From: an uncultured Sphingomonadales bacterium
Lineage (GTDB): Bacteria; Pseudomonadota; Alphaproteobacteria; Sphingomonadales; Sphingomonadaceae
Assembly (NCBI GenBank): GCA_903958285.1
Contig: CAJBSR010000202.1
Span: 1-12,722 of the forward strand
Reading direction: 5' to 3'
Length of the DNA: 12,722 nucleotides
Under the pieces are notes generated by a model. It searched no databases, had not been told where the DNA came from, and saw nothing but the letters and a program-made list of their open reading frames with translations. Position numbers and translations under genes: made by a program. Shown here in pieces: positions 7,604 to 12,722 of the stretch; the first letter of the stretch is position 1, and every line of letters begins with the position of its first letter.

Positions 7604-8167
7604 ATGATTACACGCATCCGCGAAGTGCGCCGGGCCAAGGGCCTGACACTGGCCGAAGTTGGGGACCGGTGCGATCCGCCAACGACCGCGCAGACCATCG
7701 GGCGTCTGGAAACCGGCACGCGCACCGTGTCGGTCGATTGGCTCAACCGGATTGCCGCAGCCTTGGAGGTCGACGCTGGGGACCTTGTTAAATTGCCCGA
7801 ACGCGCGGATCTGCCCGTGGCCGCCATCCTTGGCGCCGACGGGGCCAGCGCCCCGCGTCATGAACAGGTGGCCGCCGCGCCCGCGCCGGAGGCGGGGTCT
7901 ATCGCCGTTCTGGTTGAAGCCGGTGTCGGAGACTATCGGGCCGGTGACCACATCTGGTGTGCGCGGCTGATGCCCGACAGTTTCGCAACAGCGCTCAACC
8001 GCGATGTGCTCGTGCCCCGTCCGGCGGGTCGCTATGTGTTTGGGCGTCTGATCGGGCGGCAAGGCGAGCGGCTCCAAATCCTGCCGCTCGGTGCCGGGGC
8101 GAAGCAGCAGATTTTTGATGATCCCGCCTGGATCGCCGTCGCCACGCGGCTCATCCGCGCGCTTTGA
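7604..8167 (+). CDS. XRE-family transcriptional regulator with LexA/S24-like C-terminal region
   Basis: The 187-residue protein begins with a helix-turn-helix of XRE (Cro/C1) type: RIREVRRAKGLTLAEVG (4-20) and the recognition-helix segment TAQTIGRLETGTR (28-40), followed by the WLNRIAAALEV helix (46-56). After an Ala/Pro linker (about 80-98), residues 100-187 follow the strand pattern of an S24/LexA-like domain: YRAGDHIW (111-118), GRYVFGRLIG (142-151), LQILPLG (157-163). The Ser-Met of self-cleaving proteins is not at the expected place before the GD, and no clear catalytic Lys is seen, so it is probably non-proteolytic. AAGGG 7 nt upstream supports the ATG at 7604. No phage genes surround it, so a host regulator of the divergent DUF2855 gene or of itself is plausible. 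Confidence 0.8.
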   Translation: MITRIREVRRAKGLTLAEVGDRCDPPTTAQTIGRLETGTRTVSVDWLNRIAAALEVDAGDLVKLPERADLPVAAILGADGASAPRHEQVAAAPAPEAGSIAVLVEAGVGDYRAGDHIWCARLMPDSFATALNRDVLVPRPAGRYVFGRLIGRQGERLQILPLGAGAKQQIFDDPAWIAVATRLIRAL

Positions 8168-8281
8168 TGAGGGCTGGGACTGGGGCTGGATGACAGGAAT
8201 TTAAGGCGCATTTCATTTGCCCGTTGCGGGGTGCCGGTTTAGCCCGACGTCATTCCGATCCGGCTGTCGTCCGGTCCATCG

Positions 8282-8288
8282 AGAGGAG
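8282..8288 (+). promoter_or_regulatory. Ribosome binding site for the EpsD-like lipoprotein gene
   Basis: AGAGGAG lies 5 nt before the ATG at 8294 and is among the strongest Shine-Dalgarno sequences in the window. The 126-bp gap upstream (8168-8293) shows no convincing sigma-70 promoter by eye. Confidence 0.75.
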
Positions 8289-8293
8289 TAACA

Positions 8294-9184
8294 ATGCGCA
8301 AGACGTTTTCTTTCATGCTTTTGGCGTCTGCCGCCATCGGCCTCGCCGCGTGCGGCAACAGTGGATCGGACAGCATTCCGGAAGGCCAGACCGTCGCCCG
8401 TGTCGACAATAGCGATGTCACCATCCACGAACTCAATGCCGAATTGAGCGGCGCACAGCTGCCCACCGGTGCCGCGCGCAAACCCTATGAGCAGGCCGCC
8501 CTGCAGCGGATCATCGACCGCCGCATTCTTGCCGACCTTGCACGGGAAAAGAAGCTGGATGACTCACCCGAGTTCGTCCTGTTGAAGCAGCGCGCTGAAG
8601 AACAGGTTCTGGTGGAACTGCTGCAGAAGAGCATCGCGACATCGGCCAAGAAGCCGACCATTCAGGAAGCCAAATCCTTCATCACCGCGAACCCGACCTT
8701 GTTTGCAAATCGCAAGGTCATGACGGTTGACCAGATCCTCTTCCCGATGCCCAAGGACACCAAGAAGCTTCAGGAACTGGCCCCGCTCAAGACGCTGACC
8801 GAGGTCGAAAAGTGGCTGATTGACAACGATATCCAATATCGCCGTCAGCCGACCCAGCTGGACACGTTGCAGGTTCCGCCGGAAATGGCCTCGAAGATTG
8901 TCAGCCTGCCCGCAGGCGAAGTGTTCGTGGTGCCTGCCAATGGCGCCGTCTCCGCCAACGTCATTACCGACAGCAAGTCCCAGCCGGTTTCGGGGGATGA
9001 GGCAACCAACGTCGCCATGCGGATGCTCGGCAATAAGGCTATTCAGGCAGAAGCGGCAAAGGAACTGGAAGCTGAAGTCAAAAAGCGCCGCGACGCTGTC
9101 ACCTATCAAGCTGGCTTTGCGCCGCCCAAGGCTCCGGGTGCGCCGGCCGCCAAGCCGGCCGCTGCGGTCCCCGCAAAACTCTAA
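8294..9184 (+). CDS. EpsD-like peptidyl-prolyl isomerase/foldase lipoprotein
   Basis: The 296-residue precursor has a lipoprotein signal: RK at 2-3, a hydrophobic core (5-16) and lipobox L17-A-A-C20. Cys20 would be lipidated and Gly21 at +2 does not favour inner-membrane retention. The body resembles SurA_N-type foldases of the EpsD family: VARVDNSDVTIHELNAEL (34-51), QAALQRIIDRRILADLAREKKL (67-88), then TVDQILFPMP (144-153) in the place of a parvulin-like start. The following part is short, so isomerase activity is doubtful. The tail (277-296) is Ala/Pro/Lys rich. EpsD proteins are known from exopolysaccharide clusters, often with exosortase systems, and two glycosyltransferase genes follow here. 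A periplasmic or outer-membrane role in polysaccharide export assembly is inferred. Confidence 0.78.
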   Translation: MRKTFSFMLLASAAIGLAACGNSGSDSIPEGQTVARVDNSDVTIHELNAELSGAQLPTGAARKPYEQAALQRIIDRRILADLAREKKLDDSPEFVLLKQRAEEQVLVELLQKSIATSAKKPTIQEAKSFITANPTLFANRKVMTVDQILFPMPKDTKKLQELAPLKTLTEVEKWLIDNDIQYRRQPTQLDTLQVPPEMASKIVSLPAGEVFVVPANGAVSANVITDSKSQPVSGDEATNVAMRMLGNKAIQAEAAKELEAEVKKRRDAVTYQAGFAPPKAPGAPAAKPAAAVPAKL

Positions 9185-9198
9185 CGATTTTGGGGAAC

Positions 9199-9237
9199 GG
9201 AGAGGCGGGGGTGCGCGAAGGCCGCCTCCGCCTCTCC
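9199..9237 (+). other. Intercistronic stem-loop with two alternative pairings
   Basis: GGAGAGGCG (9199-9207) pairs perfectly with CGCCTCTCC (9229-9237) around a 21-nt loop. Alternatively GAGGCGG (9202-9208) pairs with CCGCCTC (9222-9228) around 13 nt. It begins 15 nt after the EpsD-like stop and ends 23 nt before the glycosyltransferase ATG. No T-run follows, so it is not a classical terminator. It could protect the upstream mRNA 3' end or set relative expression. Confidence 0.55.
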
Positions 9238-9260
9238 AATTTCGGGCACGGGCACTCCAC

Positions 9261-10223
9261 ATGTCAGACGCACCAGACCTGTCGATCCTGATGGTCAATT
9301 GGAACACGCGCGACATGACGCTTGCGTGCCTGCGCTCGGTTTACGCTGAGACGCGCGACATTTCGTTTGAACTCATCCTCGTTGACAATGGCTCGGCCGA
9401 TGGCTCGGCGCAGGCCATTGCTGCTGAATTCCCCCAGGTGAAGGTGATCGCAGAGAGCGAGAATCACGGCTTTGCCAAGGCCAACAATATCGCGGCACAG
9501 CAAGCAACCGGGCAATATCTTCTCCTTCTCAATACTGACACCGTGGTGCTCGATGGCGCCATCGATAAGATCGTCGCCTTTGCCCGTGCCAACCCGCAGG
9601 CCAAGCTTTGGGGCGCGCGCACTTTGTGGGAAGACGGCAGGCTCAACCCGACATCGGTGTGGAAGCGCATCACGCCCTGGAGCGCCTTTTCTTTTGCGGT
9701 CGGCCTGCGCGGTGCGCTGTCGCGGTTCGAGTTTTTCAACCCCGAAGGCATGGGCCATTGGCCGCGCGATACCGTGCGCGAAGTCGATATCGTCGCGGGT
9801 TGTTTCCTGCTGATGGAGCGCAGCTTCTGGAACGCGCTCGGCGGCTTTGATGCGCGCTTCTTCATGTATGGCGAAGAGGCGGACCTGTGTGCCCGCGCGC
9901 GCGCCGCAGGGGCCAAGCCGCTGATGACGCCGGACGCGACCATCGTTCACTATGGCGGCAAGAGTGCGGCCAGCCATGCGAGCAAGATCGTCTATGTCAT
10001 GGGCGCGCGCATCGGCCTTGTGCAAAGCCAGTCGGGGCCGATTGGCGGCGCGATCGGGCGGCTCGCCTGCATCTCCCATGTCGGCATCCGGGCTTATGCC
10101 TTTGGATTGCTGAGCCGCTTGCAGCCTGCGCGCTTTGAAAAGAATGCGCGCGAATGGGGCCACGCATGGTCCCGCCGGGCGGAATGGCGGGGCGGGCCAA
10201 GCGCCGTCGAAGTGAAGCGATAG
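9261..10223 (+). CDS. Family 2 glycosyltransferase (WbbL/rhamnosyltransferase-like)
   Basis: This cytosolic GT-A enzyme transfers a sugar from a nucleotide donor to a glycan or lipid acceptor. The 320-residue protein has SILMVNWNTRD (8-18), VDNGSADGS (41-49), GFAKANNIA (70-78) and the metal-binding NTD (91-93) after a run of four leucines. The acceptor-side signature is DIVAGCFLLMERSFW (176-190) plus GFDARFFMYGEEADLCAR (195-212), with the EE-D acidic motif of COG1216 proteins. No membrane segment is obvious. The ATG at 9261 starts the conserved domain directly; the open frame upstream overlaps the EpsD-like gene and is a shadow. No clear ribosome site is seen. It probably shares a transcript with the neighbours; donor sugar is unknown, rhamnose being common in the group. 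Confidence 0.88.
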   Translation: MSDAPDLSILMVNWNTRDMTLACLRSVYAETRDISFELILVDNGSADGSAQAIAAEFPQVKVIAESENHGFAKANNIAAQQATGQYLLLLNTDTVVLDGAIDKIVAFARANPQAKLWGARTLWEDGRLNPTSVWKRITPWSAFSFAVGLRGALSRFEFFNPEGMGHWPRDTVREVDIVAGCFLLMERSFWNALGGFDARFFMYGEEADLCARARAAGAKPLMTPDATIVHYGGKSAASHASKIVYVMGARIGLVQSQSGPIGGAIGRLACISHVGIRAYAFGLLSRLQPARFEKNAREWGHAWSRRAEWRGGPSAVEVKR

Positions 10224-10231
10224 GGACCGGC

Positions 10232-11047
10232 ATGACAGATATGACCCATGTGATCCTCACCCGCTTCAATGTGCCGACCAAGGGCCGTGAGGCTGAAATC
10301 CGGTCGCGCACCGGCTGGCTGGAACGCCGCTTTGATATCTTTGAACAATATTGCCTGCCTGCCGTTGCGGCACAGACCAACCGCGATTTCATCTGGATCA
10401 TCTATTTCGACACGGCGACGCCAGCGCCCTTTCGCGAACGCATTGCCCGCTGCCAGAAAGAGTTTCCGTTCGTTGATCTCTACCGCGAGGATATGCCGCT
10501 CGACACCGTTGTTGATGATGTCCGCGCGCTGCTGAAGCCCGGCCGTGAGACTGTGCTGACGACGCGGCTCGACAATGATGATGCGATTGCGCGCGACTTT
10601 GTGGGGCGTCTGCAACGCCATGCCCGCGCCGTCCCACCGGGCACCGCACTCAACTTTCCTGATGGCGTGTCCTGGCGCGATGGCTGGGTGTTCAGCGCGC
10701 GGGATGAGAGCAACCCCTTTGCCTCGGTGCTCGAAAAAACGTCCGATTTCCGTACCATCTGGGCGCGCCCCCATGCGCTGCTGCATGAGGCCTTTGCCAT
10801 GCATCAGATTGAGGATGGGCTTGGCTGGTTGCAGGTCATCCACGGGGAGAATGTCACCAACCGCGTGAAGGGGCGGCAGCGCCCCGGATCGGTGCTGGGC
10901 GACGCTTTTGCCATCCGTCCCGGCAGTGACGTGAAGTCGCCGGGGCCATTGGATGCGCTGCTGGAAAACCTCGTCCGTTATCCCGTCCGATTGGCGCGGG
11001 AGACGGCGGTAAAGCTGATCAAACCGTTCTTGAAGGTCGTGCGCTGA
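10232..11047 (+). CDS. Putative rhamnosyltransferase (PF11316-type glycosyltransferase)
   Basis: The 271-residue protein fits the putative rhamnosyl transferase family in THVILTRFNVP (5-15), LERRFDIFEQYCLPAVAAQT (30-49, with the frequent FE..CLPS-like segment), and TTRLDNDDAI (110-119), the acidic donor/metal motif. WLQVIHGENVTNR (199-211) near the C-terminus is another family feature. AGGGA 5 nt before the ATG at 10232 supports this start, though a second ATG lies 9 nt later. The gap to the preceding glycosyltransferase is 8 nt, so they are co-transcribed and likely act on the same glycan. Its last 29 nt overlap the end of a convergent membrane-protein gene. Substrates cannot be read from sequence. 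Confidence 0.82.
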   Translation: MTDMTHVILTRFNVPTKGREAEIRSRTGWLERRFDIFEQYCLPAVAAQTNRDFIWIIYFDTATPAPFRERIARCQKEFPFVDLYREDMPLDTVVDDVRALLKPGRETVLTTRLDNDDAIARDFVGRLQRHARAVPPGTALNFPDGVSWRDGWVFSARDESNPFASVLEKTSDFRTIWARPHALLHEAFAMHQIEDGLGWLQVIHGENVTNRVKGRQRPGSVLGDAFAIRPGSDVKSPGPLDALLENLVRYPVRLARETAVKLIKPFLKVVR

Positions 11048-11675
11048 CGGGCTTTGCGGCCCACCATGCGGCAAGAGTTGCTGCGCCATAAGCGAACCAG
11101 GCCAGCCAAGTTGTGCTGGCATCGACCACAGTCGCGACGGGACCGAACCAATTAATCGCCTGCAATATCAGCAGGATGCCCGCCAAAACGCAAATGGACA
11201 GGCGTAGACCACCTGTCGCCCGGGCGTAGAGCCAGAGTGCACTTATGGTGATCGCAATTTCGAGCGGCATTTCGATCATGGGATGGTTCCACAAGCCCAG
11301 ACCGAGCTTGGGCGGCTGGCCGGTGATCGTCAGGTCGGGCACGTGCACCAGCAGATCGAGCAGCCAGTGCGAAACGACAACGGCAAAGCCGATCAGCGCC
11401 GCCATCCGGTTGCGGGAGGCGATCCAGATGAGGGCGGCAAATAGCGCGCCGAACACCGCACTGCCCAACAGGCTATGCGTATAGGGCATGTGATACAGGT
11501 CCATCGGGTTCATCACGCTGATGCCGGGGGACACGCGCATCTTCTCGGTGCCGGTCAGCAGCAGTCCGAAAAAGGCCCAGTCAACCAGCTGTGCACCAAT
11601 AAAGAGGACAGGCAGCGTTGGCGCATCTTTATGCGTGGCCGCCGCAAGCGCTGGTGCAAAATGACCAATGAACAT
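11019..11675 (-). CDS. Membrane-bound DUF457/YdjM-like protein (putative metal-dependent hydrolase family)
   Basis: The 218-residue protein is strongly hydrophobic with about five to six membrane segments (roughly 22-40, 68-86, 90-110, 135-152, 157-177 and 188-206). Polar residues embedded near the membrane match the YdjM/DUF457 pattern of a possible metal site: H5, D32, H67, H103, D107, H111 and D114. No biochemical function is firmly established for the family. A GAGAGAGG ribosome site lies 7 nt before the ATG at 11675. Its 3' end overlaps the rhamnosyltransferase gene by 29 nt tail to tail. It occupies the place downstream of pntAB where pntB might be expected, separated from it by a repeat. 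The family call is moderate; membrane location is secure. Confidence 0.7.
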   Translation of the reverse strand: MFIGHFAPALAAATHKDAPTLPVLFIGAQLVDWAFFGLLLTGTEKMRVSPGISVMNPMDLYHMPYTHSLLGSAVFGALFAALIWIASRNRMAALIGFAVVVSHWLLDLLVHVPDLTITGQPPKLGLGLWNHPMIEMPLEIAITISALWLYARATGGLRLSICVLAGILLILQAINWFGPVATVVDASTTWLAWFAYGAATLAAWWAAKPVSARPSRTV

Positions 11676-11697
11676 GGACGGGCCTCTCTCCCATTCA

Positions 11698-11753
11698 CCG
11701 TTCGTGTCGAGCGCAGTCGAGACACCTCCCTCGACGTCGCTCGGGACGAACGG
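11698..11753. repeat. Palindromic intergenic repeat (CCGTTCGTCCCGAGC family)
   Basis: The arms 11698-11721 and 11730-11753 pair at 20 of 24 positions around an 8-nt loop. The outer CCGTTCGT/ACGAACGG and inner GTCGAG/CTCGAC blocks are perfect. The sequence belongs to a widely dispersed sphingomonad-type intergenic repeat. It lies between two minus-strand genes, pntAB and the DUF457-like gene, and could end or attenuate the pntAB transcript. Confidence 0.8.
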
Positions 11754-11765
11754 AATTCAGGACCC

Positions 11766-12050
11766 TTAGCGGTCCTTCTTCTTATACATGGCGAGCATCC
11801 GCGCTGTGACCGCGAACCCGCCGAAGATATTCACGCTGGCCAACGCCACCGCGATGAGCCCGAGAATCTTCGCCATCCCCCATGCACCAACCGGCGCCGC
11901 CGCGATGAGCGCCCCGACGATGATGACGGAGGAAATCGCATTCGTCACCGCCATCAGCGGCGTGTGGAGCGCGGGCGTCACCGACCAGACGACGTAATAG
12001 CCGACAAAGCAGGCCATCACGAAGATGGAGAGGATCGAGATAAAGTCCAT
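11766..12050 (-). CDS. pntAB: PntAB, small membrane subunit (alpha part 2) of NAD(P) transhydrogenase
   Basis: In split transhydrogenases of alphaproteobacteria (Rhodospirillum rubrum type), PntAA binds NAD(H), PntB binds NADP(H), and this small subunit supplies part of the proton-translocating membrane domain. The 94-residue protein has three hydrophobic segments (about 4-22, 40-58 and 62-80) and the signatures VTPALHTPLMAVTNAISS (24-41) and ASVNIFGGFAVTARML (71-86), ending in a basic MYKKK tail. Length is normal. It starts immediately after the stop of the secreted-protein gene (TAA then ATG, no gap), so the two are translationally linked. Neither pntAA nor pntB is adjacent, which is unusual. 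Confidence 0.9.
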   Translation of the reverse strand: MDFISILSIFVMACFVGYYVVWSVTPALHTPLMAVTNAISSVIIVGALIAAAPVGAWGMAKILGLIAVALASVNIFGGFAVTARMLAMYKKKDR

Positions 12051-12419
12051 TTAGCGCTCCGCAGTCCAAGGCAGGACGAAGTTGCGTCCTTCCGACCATG
12101 TTTGCCCGATCATCTTGCCATCCACAAGACACGCCGAGCTGTGATAGAAACCATTGCCGTCCGTCGTGCGGAAAGCAACGCATTTGCGATCCTGCCCCCG
12201 CCCGACGCGGCCAGCGAGAATGTCGCTATTGTAAAAGCTGCCCGTGACGCTGCCATCCTCGGCAACGGTCAGCACCATCGGCTGCACATAAGGCGCATCG
12301 GTGAGGGCAACACGCAGGTCGACTTTCCATGTGCCCGCCAGCGGCGCGTAGCGCTCGACCACGGTTTCGGCGGAGGCGGCGGAGGCGAGGAGGATGGTGG
12401 CGAGGATTAGATGCTTCAT
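12051..12419 (-). CDS. Small secreted protein of unknown function
   Basis: The 122-residue precursor has a clear Sec signal: K at 2-3 region, a hydrophobic core (4-13) and an ASA site (15-17) before Glu18. The mature part of about 105 residues looks beta-rich, with PLAGTWKVDL (26-35), DGSVTGSFYNS (55-65), a RKCVAFRTTDGNG segment (78-90) and a closing TWSEGRNFVLPW (107-118). Cys80 and Cys97 could form a periplasmic disulfide. The AGTW and strand pattern recall small lipocalin-like or avidin-like barrels, but I do not recognise a named family. It abuts pntAB with no gap. No strong ribosome site precedes the ATG at 12419. A 311-residue antisense frame covers the gene and is a shadow. Confidence 0.75.
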   Translation of the reverse strand: MKHLILATILLASAASAETVVERYAPLAGTWKVDLRVALTDAPYVQPMVLTVAEDGSVTGSFYNSDILAGRVGRGQDRKCVAFRTTDGNGFYHSSACLVDGKMIGQTWSEGRNFVLPWTAER

Positions 12420-12516
12420 CTTGTCATTCCGGCTCCGCCAATGGATGCGTCAATGTGGTGGAGCACACCGCTCAGATTGGCAAGCCCTCCCCTTTGGTGG
12501 GTCGTGTTCTCATAAT

Positions 12517-12564
12517 CCTCTCCCCCCGGGAGAGGTGGCAGCGCGCAGCGCTGACGGAGAGGGG
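12517..12564. repeat. Palindromic intergenic repeat (CCTCTCCC...GGGAGAGG family)
   Basis: CCTCTCCC (12517-12524) and GGGAGAGG (12528-12535) form a perfect 8-bp hairpin with a 3-nt loop. A second hairpin AGCGC-GCA-GCGCT (12540-12552) follows, then a second GGAGAGGGG (12556-12564) that can also pair with the first arm. The TGGCAGCGC..GCTGACGGAGAGG pattern is a familiar dispersed proteobacterial repeat. The 12420-12516 stretch before it holds no gene that I can support. Confidence 0.75.
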
Positions 12565-12581
12565 CCTTTAAAGATCCGCGC

Positions 12582-12632
12582 TTTCCCCCTCCACCATGCT
12601 GCGCATGGTCCCCCTTCCCGAGCATAGCTCAG
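12582..12632. repeat. Second palindromic repeat unit (ACCATGC-TGC-GCATGGT family)
   Basis: ACCATGC (12593-12599) and GCATGGT (12603-12609) form a perfect 7-bp hairpin with a 3-nt loop. It is followed by an imperfect TCCC-GAGC-ATA-GCTC-GGGA stem (about 12617-12632, one bulge). The unit begins 17 nt after the preceding repeat, making a repeat mosaic. Two ATG codons in it (12596 and 12605) are in frame with the terminase-like reading frame that follows. Confidence 0.65.
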
Positions 12633-12640
12633 GGAGGACT

Positions 12641-12722
12641 GGATTCGCCCGCACCCTGATCGCCATCGACCCACCGGCCGGCGACGGCACCTGCGGCATC
12701 GTCGCCGTCGCGCGCGAAGGCG
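12641..12722 (+). pseudogene. Fragment resembling the nuclease domain of a phage/GTA large terminase (runs off the right edge)
   Basis: The frame starting GGA at 12641 encodes 27 residues to the window edge, with the core LIAIDPPAGDGTCGIVAVAR. The pattern I/V-A/G-V/I-DPPA..G..CGIV is characteristic of the start of the RNase H-like nuclease domain in DNA-packaging large terminases of the gene-transfer-agent/COG5323 type; the Asp of DPP would be a metal ligand. In intact proteins about 230 or more residues with an ATPase domain precede this point. Here the preceding DNA is repeat sequence, with an in-frame stop at 12569-12571. The 5' part is thus absent and a pseudogene is likely, although the repeat provides ATG codons at 12596 and 12605. 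The match is short, so other explanations remain possible. Confidence 0.55.

Noticed and set aside
7604..8167. Prophage repressor as the identity of the XRE gene
   Set aside because: No phage genes flank it and the self-cleavage residues are not evident; the terminase-like fragment is about 4.5 kb away behind unrelated genes.
8168..8293. Promoter or EcfG-type (GGAA..CGTT) site before the EpsD-like gene
   Set aside because: GGAAT at 8196 and CGTT at 8222 are 21 nt apart, too far for the known spacing, and no good sigma-70 pair was found.
10094..11122. Minus-strand frame of 342 codons opposite the rhamnosyltransferase
   Set aside because: Antisense to a recognisable glycosyltransferase family and without domain features.
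11475..12410. Plus-strand frame of 311 codons opposite pntAB and the secreted protein
   Set aside because: It crosses three minus-strand genes, is His/Arg/Asp rich and includes a repeat; its composition is that of a shadow frame.
2375..12632. The palindromic repeats considered as a CRISPR array
   Set aside because: They belong to different families, occur singly and far apart, and show no regular spacers.

Overview
The window reads as chromosomal DNA of an alphaproteobacterium, most likely a sphingomonad (Sphingomonadales). The reasons are high G+C, short intergenic gaps, the glycine-rich N-terminus of HflK, a split-type transhydrogenase subunit, and four or five palindromic repeat families of the kind scattered through sphingomonad genomes. 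The taxonomic call is inference from gene content, since no rRNA or other marker is present.

Left part (1-6291), conserved housekeeping genes. hflK runs off the left edge on the minus strand. Divergent from it is a plus-strand pair, an Mrp/ApbC Fe-S carrier ATPase and a CoA-binding-domain protein. This pair converges on a minus-strand operon ubiA - pmbA - inositol-monophosphatase/CysQ-like phosphatase. A perfect 20-bp inverted repeat lies between the two converging ends. ubiA and rsmE start back to back with only 13 nt between their preferred start codons.

Middle part (6292-11047), more variable. A second repeat element separates rsmE from a convergent DUF2855 gene. That gene is divergent from an XRE-type regulator whose C-terminus resembles a LexA/S24 fold without an evident catalytic dyad, and a 15-bp palindrome sits between them. 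Next come three plus-strand genes: an EpsD-like lipoprotein foldase/PPIase, a family-2 glycosyltransferase and a putative rhamnosyltransferase. They look like a small cell-surface polysaccharide module.

Right part (11019-12722), patchwork. A membrane-bound DUF457/YdjM-like protein overlaps the rhamnosyltransferase tail to tail. Behind it lie a repeat, the small membrane subunit of proton-translocating transhydrogenase (pntAB), and a directly abutting secreted protein of unknown function. No pntAA or pntB is visible beside pntAB. Two further repeat units follow. The window then ends in a reading frame resembling the nuclease domain of a phage or gene-transfer-agent large terminase, without its ATPase half.

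No rRNA, tRNA, CRISPR array or intact mobile element was seen, and I found no clear evidence of a wholly new multi-gene system. The most unusual items are the terminase-like fragment fused to a repeat, the repeat-bracketed orphan pntAB pair, the XRE regulator with its palindrome, and the stem-loop between the EpsD-like gene and the glycosyltransferase.
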